A stretch of DNA of 64,000 nucleotides. Source: Jiangella muralis. GTDB lineage: Bacteria; Actinomycetota; Actinomycetes; Jiangellales; Jiangellaceae. Made by a program: the position numbers and the translations under genes. The notes beneath the pieces are model-generated. The model saw nothing but the letters and a program-made list of their open reading frames with translations, searched no databases and was not told the DNA's origin. Where the stretch lies: the NCBI RefSeq assembly GCF_001270745.1, contig NZ_LFXL01000037.1:1-64000 (forward strand), given 5' to 3'. Position 1 is the stretch's first letter; each line of letters begins with the position of its first letter. Positions 62,401-64,000 of the stretch are shown one piece after another.

Positions 62401-62570
62401 GTCGGCGTGTCGCCGGTCGGCGGATCGACCCGGGTGTGGTCGCCACGGTAGTCAGTCGTCGTCCGCCACTTCTCCGTGTTGCTCTCGTAGAAGGCCGAGA
62501 CGATCTCGCGCCCGGCGCCGTCGTAGGTCATCCGGGTACTCGCGGGCACGACGCCGGTCGGCAGGAACAT
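59409..62570 (-). CDS. RHS-repeat polymorphic toxin: RHS shell, HINT domain, C-terminal toxin
   Basis: The 1053-residue open frame is the 3' part of a larger RHS gene. YD repeats fill about residues 1-560, ending in the core signature GFHTGIEDDATGLIQMGARA plus YDPTIGRFLSVDP. A linker follows. A PT-HINT domain spans about 807-945 (CGMKSFAGTTLVLMGDGT, HPFWNASEQEF, DDVLVHN). The last 100 or so residues form the toxin tip (EGKWFATRGEHADQWG motif). The HINT domain would cleave itself to release the tip. ATG 62570 is internal to the RHS repeats: the same frame continues upstream to a TAG at 62811, then on to the window edge. Confidence 0.8.
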   Translation of the reverse strand: MFLPTGVVPASTRMTYDGAGREIVSAFYESNTEKWRTTTDYRGDHTRVDPPTGDTPTAVFHDARGRAQRLLQYHGSSPAGANDQTRYTYTPAGQLATVTDAAGNVWSYEYDLRGRQVEKTDPDTGTAQLTYDVAGQLTSTTDAENRTLAYTYDALGRKTSTHQGSVTSTAIAEWRYDTLELGQPTLSFRREGTSTYTTAITGYDDAYRPLGSRVSISATEGALAGQYSFSNSYNPDGSVATTTMPAIGGLPAETLQHRYEATGVEDWMYGYNTYAVDTIWSPYGEMLRRGQGQYGTASWQTNQYEAGTRRLLRSRIDREDQSVYSDLRYAYDPAGNVTRIADLPSGGTADVQCFRYDYLRRLTKAFTATDTGCDTPDLPPTSGGTDNYHHDYTYDLTGNRTSLVRTRLSSAGTENLATTTYAYPAAGSPQPHTLTSSTAGSTTTSYTYDATGNTLTAGGKSYTWDVEGRVKTATTSAGASSFVYTADGDRLVRRNPDKVTIYLPGHDLELDRATNAVSARRYYSFGGQTISVRSPSGGLQDLYADHNGSADTAIDADSSSVKNMDRDPFGNYRGSTGSVGTFPTDRGFHTGIEDDATGLIQMGARAYDPTIGRFLSVDPIIDHQNPQQMNGYAYANNSPVTGSDPTGLFPSNQPGTRAATYGGVVAKQPPSTANPVGKQPSGQGLQSGHTNYGPAASGYGIAPVTHTYSGPSTPATSFVPLEQAIAQARHRPTGGFLDSLGPIGWLIGADDFVNCFQGDAVACLWAGSNFIPGAAVARTAIRTTNHVIDGVRAADNVADELATAARACGMKSFAGTTLVLMGDGTRKAIQDVEVGDEVVATDPETGEQAAKSVTHVWVHEDTLVNLEVDGTTITTTEDHPFWNASEQEFQDAAAIDTDDSVLTADGRLLTVGGIDGASAYDGLAYNLTITDIHTYHVGEDDVLVHNTCDDSVRMFRNVDEAEFDSIAGTGQFSPGPGMMEGKWFATRGEHADQWGASLNQGRGVTVETRIPSSVADTLHYEGRKLDGIGPGWYANGDQLNLINQHMDGIRLWR

Positions 62571-62810
62571 CCTCGCCGAAGCCGCCTGCGAGTTGTAGTA
62601 CGGACCGTTGACCTCGACGGCGAGCCCGCGCGAGTCGTACGCGGTGTCGACGACCAGGCGGCCGGGCTCGGCCTCGCTCGCCGACGGGGTCTGCGTCTGC
62701 AGGATGCGCCCGAAGCCGTCGAACAGCTCGTAGCCGATCGCCTGGGCACCCGTCGGCAGCAGGGTCTTGGTCGCAACGGTGCTGGCGGCGTCGTTGTCGA
62801 CGGTGTAGAC

Positions 62811-64000
62811 CTACTCGGTCGTCGGGGTCTGGCTGGTCGTGCGGTCGGTGCCCCACACCTTGAGTAGCCGGCCGAGTGCGTCGTAACGCAGCGTGGTCGT
62901 GCGGTTGTTGGGGTCGACCACGGTGACCGGGTTGCCGTGGTGGGTGGTCATCGTCGTCGACGACACGTGTCCGGCCGGGTTGGTGGTGGTGATCTTCTGC
63001 GTCAGCCCGGTGGAGACGTTGGTGTAGGCCATCGTCGTCGTGCGGTTCAGTGCGTCGACCGACGAGGTCGGCCGCCCGTAGCCGTCGTAGGTGGACGCGC
63101 CCGCCGCGACATACACCGGCCCGGACGCCCACGAGTCCAGCTCCTCGGTCAGCGTCACGTTGCCCCGGCTGGGCGCCGCGCCCACCGCGCCGCCGTCATA
63201 GCCGAACCGCTGGTCGGTCACCACCTGGCTCGGCCGGGTCGGCGTGACGTCGCACTCGACGGACACCGTCTCGACCCGCGACGGCCGGTCGACGATGTGC
63301 GCGGTGGTGTTGCGCGCGTACGTCGTACGGGCACACAGGTCGTCCGTGGTGGTCGACGTGTCGCCGCGGTCGTCGGTCTGGGTGCGCATTCCGTAGGAGT
63401 CGTAGGTGTGGACGACGTCGGTCGTGCGCCAGCCCGCGTTGGGCAGCTTGGCGGTGAACGTCCGTGTCCGCCGCAGGTCGACGATGTGGGCGGTGTCGGT
63501 GCCGTCGGACGCGGTGGCGGCCGAGATCCACGGGTCGTTGATGGCCTTCGAGACGATCTGGTCACCGTCATAGGTGATCGTCTCGCGGACGAACCCGGCC
63601 AACCGCTCGTGGTCCGCGATGGCGGCGCCCTCGGAGTCGACGACGTCGACGTTGCGGGTGCCGCTGGGCAGGTGGTCGCCGTCCATGCCGCGCATGTAGA
63701 GCGTCGACGTCCTGATCGGCTCACGGTTCAGTTCGCCGGCGCCGACGGTGGTGACGACGGTCCCGTAGCCGCGCCAGTCGCCCCAGGTGCGCTGGTCCTC
63801 CGGGACCAGTTCGCTGTCCTGGTACGCCCACGCCGGCTCGCCCTCGTAGGTGTAGTGCGTCTCCTGGGCGAGACCGCTCCGGAACAGATCGTCGGCCACG
63901 ACGGAGCTGACCAGGTACTTGTGGAACCAGTGCCGTTCCGGGTCGGCCGCGCCCTCGGGCGTGTAGAAGACCGGGAAACAGTTCATCGTGTTCGACTGGG
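62811..64000 (-). CDS. Upstream part of the RHS gene, ending at an in-frame amber codon; 5' end outside window
   Basis: The same reading frame as the toxin part, separated from it by TAG at 62811-62813. The preceding translation (TTSQTPTTE, stop, VYTVDNDAASTV) shows the stop replacing what is normally an aromatic codon in an RHS repeat strand. The start of the visible segment, CFPVFYTPEGAADP and WFHKYLVSSVVADD, is typical of the middle of actinobacterial RHS proteins, so ATG 63986 is not the true start and the gene continues past 64000. As read, the full toxin could not be made without readthrough. Confidence 0.8.
   Translation of the reverse strand, partial: QSNTMNCFPVFYTPEGAADPERHWFHKYLVSSVVADDLFRSGLAQETHYTYEGEPAWAYQDSELVPEDQRTWGDWRGYGTVVTTVGAGELNREPIRTSTLYMRGMDGDHLPSGTRNVDVVDSEGAAIADHERLAGFVRETITYDGDQIVSKAINDPWISAATASDGTDTAHIVDLRRTRTFTAKLPNAGWRTTDVVHTYDSYGMRTQTDDRGDTSTTTDDLCARTTYARNTTAHIVDRPSRVETVSVECDVTPTRPSQVVTDQRFGYDGGAVGAAPSRGNVTLTEELDSWASGPVYVAAGASTYDGYGRPTSSVDALNRTTTMAYTNVSTGLTQKITTTNPAGHVSSTTMTTHHGNPVTVVDPNNRTTTLRYDALGRLLKVWGTDRTTSQTPTTE

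Overview
The window is very GC-rich with strong codon-position bias, frequent GTG starts and many 1-4 nt gene overlaps. The content is Gram-positive: an LCP-family wall-polymer ligase, a TagGH-type polysaccharide ABC exporter, secreted amidase and SpoIID proteins with FG-GAP repeats, and a CsbB/GtcA/YfhO-like set. This points to a filamentous or soil actinobacterium (a Jiangella-like organism would fit, but the sequence alone does not prove a genus). No rRNA, tRNA, CRISPR array or complete insertion sequence was found.

Layout. 1-7271: LCP protein, glycosyltransferases (GTs) and the ABC permease/ATPase pair. 7676-10764: a small uncharacterised protein and GTs in divergent orientation. 10881-16415: a tightly overlapped operon with a 947-residue double GT, then acetyltransferase, aminotransferase and oxidoreductase of an amino-uronic sugar pathway. 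16437-22177: two O-acyltransferases, a UDP-GlcNAc-type 2-epimerase and an atypical nucleotide-sugar dehydrogenase. 22359-29265: a second double GT and two secreted cell-wall proteins carrying FG-GAP repeats. 29268-33293: GtrA-like flippase, polyprenol-phosphate GT and YfhO-like membrane GT around a divergent promoter region. 33464-37687: metabolic genes (epoxide hydrolase, damaged metallophosphoesterase, acetoacetate-CoA ligase). 37732-42779: UDP-sugar 6-dehydrogenase, a kinase-like protein and a beta-helix/FG-GAP protein. 42851-49129: the four dTDP-rhamnose genes (rfbB, rfbA, rfbC, rfbD), interrupted by a CehA/McbA-like metallohydrolase and a small partner. 49250-58215: large multidomain GT, further GTs, a membrane-anchored methyltransferase and a pseudogene scar. 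58483-64000: a truncated beta-helix gene, a candidate immunity gene and an RHS/HINT polymorphic toxin gene split by an in-frame amber codon and running off the window.

How it fits together. The window can account for two activated sugars: dTDP-L-rhamnose (RfbA-D), and probably a diacetamido-uronic sugar of the UDP-ManNAc(3NAc)A type (6-dehydrogenase 37732, 3-dehydrogenase 15423, aminotransferase 14332, acetyltransferase 13721, 2-epimerase 19689). More than ten GTs, the ABC exporter, O-acyltransferases and the LCP ligase would assemble, export, decorate and attach a wall glycopolymer.

Most unusual signals. (1) A family of palindromic elements bounded by GTCCCCCTG/CAGGGGGAC: three full copies (126-127 bp) and two core-deleted copies. 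All copies whose neighbours are both visible lie between convergent genes. (2) A GT module with an AGQG motif, found alone, N-terminal to a GT4 module, and C-terminal to a GT4 module. (3) Several decayed genes: an amber-split RHS gene, a three-frame signal peptide, and a fused HxlR/DsbA remnant.
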